DNA of 64,000 nucleotides, taken from the NCBI RefSeq assembly GCF_003286085.1, contig NW_020825361.1, positions 744,001 to 808,000 on the forward strand. The letters are read 5' to 3'. Below the pieces are notes generated by a model, which worked only from the letters and a program-made list of their open reading frames with translations, searched no databases and was not told where the DNA came from. This document shows, one piece after another, positions 62,331 to 64,000 of this stretch (positions are counted from its first letter, which is position 1; each line of letters begins with the position of its first letter). The DNA is from Drosophila persimilis (taxonomy: Eukaryota > Arthropoda > Insecta > Diptera > Drosophilidae). The translations under genes and the position numbers were made by a program.

Positions 62331-62357
62331 TATACCCGATATTCAAAAAGAGTTTGG
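62331..62357 (-). mobile_element. relic end of the Helitron-like element
   Basis: 27 bases match the terminal hairpin end of the element at 26636-26663 with about three differences and one gap (TATACCCGATA, then TCAAAA and GAGT). Similarity stops after the hairpin, where AT-rich sequence follows. It is either an old truncated copy or a chance match to a short motif. Confidence 0.4.
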
Positions 62358-62388
62358 ACTATTACGAGTATTATATCGGACGATATCG

Positions 62389-62435
62389 GATTATTATTAT
62401 ATATATATTTATTATATATTATTATATATATATAT
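62389..62435. repeat. AT-rich simple repeat (ATT/AT)n
   Basis: ATT and AT units with no G or C over about 45 bp, directly after the relic Helitron-type end. Confidence 0.85.
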
Positions 62436-64000
62436 CAATTTGCATTTGCAATTTACGAAGAAATCTGCTTAAGAATACAATAAGTTTGCTCTTTTAAATG
62501 AAATCTCATTGTGTGGAAGAAATTGCGTGTGTCTCCGCGCTCCTGGGTGCCAGTAGCAACGCGAGCTTTGGAATAAGGGCGTCGACTACAAAATGGTGAC
62601 AAAAGCGAAAAAATATATATGGAGCGCATTTAAATTAACATAAATCAAAAAAGAAACTTCCAGTGCAGAGATTTGTAGGAGGAAGCGCGAAAAGTCAAAA
62701 GGAGAGGGAAGAGGGGTTGAAAGGCTGAAAGTTGAATGTGCAGTGGGTACAAATGGAGAGTGTTGCATTCATTCCAAGCCTTTTCTTATGGTTTCCTGCA
62801 GCACATATAACACTCTATTTATCTGCTTCCAATTCCGATTCCCGAATGTTACATACCTCCACTTTCATTGCTTCCGATCTCGACTGATGGACAACCGCAA
62901 GGACTCCACATAGTCGCAACACCTTATCCTCCGCCTCCGCCTCTTCCTCTGCCTCTTCCTCTGCAAAATTCTGTTTGTGACTAACGCTAAAATTTTTGTG
63001 ATTTTTCATCTGCTTTCCTCTCTGTCTTGCATTTTTCACACCTTTTGCGGCTTCGCTTCATTCGCTGTCGCTGTCGCATTTCCATTTCCATTGCCACTTC
63101 CGTTTCCGTTGATTTGTTGCCGCCGCTGCTGGCGATGGGGCGTGGCAGGAAGTGACTGCTTAAAACGCCCCACACAGCGAAGGAGTAAAGGGGAGTGCAA
63201 AAAAAAAGGAGACTGAGGAAATGGGTAGCAGCGGCGGCAGCGCCTCAACTTATGCTGCACATAATTTGTAACCATTTCGCACACTGCCCCGCCAATAGGT
63301 GGAGGTGAGGCTGGGGGGTGTGCTGCCATCGTCACATGCATTTGCCCCAAATTGCTTCACATTTCAAATAAACCAAAGCGGATTTCTCACACCACCCAGA
63401 AGCTCAATCCCCCACCAAGCCCGACCTCAGGCCCATTCCATTCGCTTAAAGTTTATAACGTTTCCCGCTTCTACTTCTGCCTCCTTTTTTTCCTACCATT
63501 TTCTTTTGCTTCTTGCCATTTTTTTCTTCATCTTCTGGACAGCTTCCTCTTCCACTACGAGTTTTTTCTTTAAAATGCCCTCACAGAGAAGGGTATTGTG
63601 TATCAATAGATGACTACAGTGGATGCAGTTCATTCAGTGGAAGTCTTCAGGTTTCAAAATCCTGACTGACAAAAACGGAAGATGAAAGCTAAATTTTTGT
63701 ATTCATATCTAGGTCTTCAAACTGCTTTATATATTTAAAAGCGATGTATCTGCAAGGGTATTTTAAGGTTCGACCACAGTCGCTCGAATTCCTTCCTTTT
63801 TTCTGTTTGAATTTTTGTGTGCGATTGTTTTTTTTTTGTTGGTATATGCGAATATAAATGAAATTTTTGTTGTTTGGACGTGACACATTTAGTTTGAATA
63901 TATGGCAACTCAGTCGTCAGTCAGACGAGCATTGGAACGTAGATGGTTTTTGAACGGAGAGATGGTCGGTGAGGCAGCGGCAGCGGGAGCGCCAGGGTCT

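Larger units (their letters stand above)
59890..64000. other. mostly gene-free DNA to the right edge
   Basis: No supported exon. It contains an AT-rich run (62389-62435), CT-rich low-complexity DNA (61200-61450) and a donor-like GTAAGTG after open frames at 61981. The last 100 bases hold TCAGTCGTCAGTCAGACG at 63910-63927, which looks like a fly transcription start, so a gene could begin at the edge and run out of the window. Confidence 0.45.

Noticed and set aside
1..64000. tRNA, rRNA, known microRNA, CRISPR, viral or retrotransposon coding genes
   Set aside because: Looked for B-box (GGTTCGANTCC) matches, remembered fly microRNA sequences, regular spaced repeats and polymerase-like ORFs; none seen.

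Overview
The window is nuclear DNA of a fly, most likely a Drosophila of the obscura group (pseudoobscura, persimilis or miranda type). The basis is: very small introns (44-73 bp) with GT/AG ends, TCAGT-type initiators, AATAAA signals, dense simple repeats, and a roughly 1.1 kb Helitron/DINE-like element at 26635-27769 whose sequence I recall as one of the commonest dispersed repeats of that group. No tRNA, rRNA, CRISPR, bacterial operon or autonomous transposon with coding capacity was seen. All gene calls were made by hand from splice sites, reading frames and protein features; none was checked by a database search.

About 85 percent of the window looks non-coding: 1-26290, 31400-49680, most of 52400-58980, and 59890-64000. 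These stretches are full of mono-, di-, tri- and hexanucleotide tracts, and the long ORFs in them are low-complexity artefacts. They could be introns or regulatory DNA of large genes whose exons lie outside the window.

Coding signal sits in three small islands. Island A (26.3-31.4 kb) holds, in order: a 58-aa signal-peptide ORF (-), the Helitron-like element, a two-exon 99-aa gene (-) whose stop codon appears to be formed at the element's edge, a 26-aa transmembrane micropeptide ORF (+), a two-exon secreted Pro/Gly-rich protein with a TATA box (+), and a three-exon four-helix membrane protein (-). Island B (49.6-52.4 kb) holds a candidate 77-aa gene (-), a three-exon membrane protein (+), and a convergent two-exon gene (-). 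Island C (58.9-59.9 kb) holds a hydrophobic smORF (+) and another three-exon four-helix membrane protein (-).

The most interesting result is that the membrane-protein genes at 30708-31205, 59331-59880 and probably 51248-51643 share one architecture. Intron 1 is in phase 0, just before a Glu codon. Intron 2 is in phase 1, just after a conserved Asp plus one codon. In two members exon 2 is exactly 136 nt. Several of the introns are stop-free multiples of three, which makes them look like single continuous ORFs and hides the splicing. This looks like an undescribed, dispersed, fast-evolving family of small membrane proteins. I do not recognise the proteins and assign no function.
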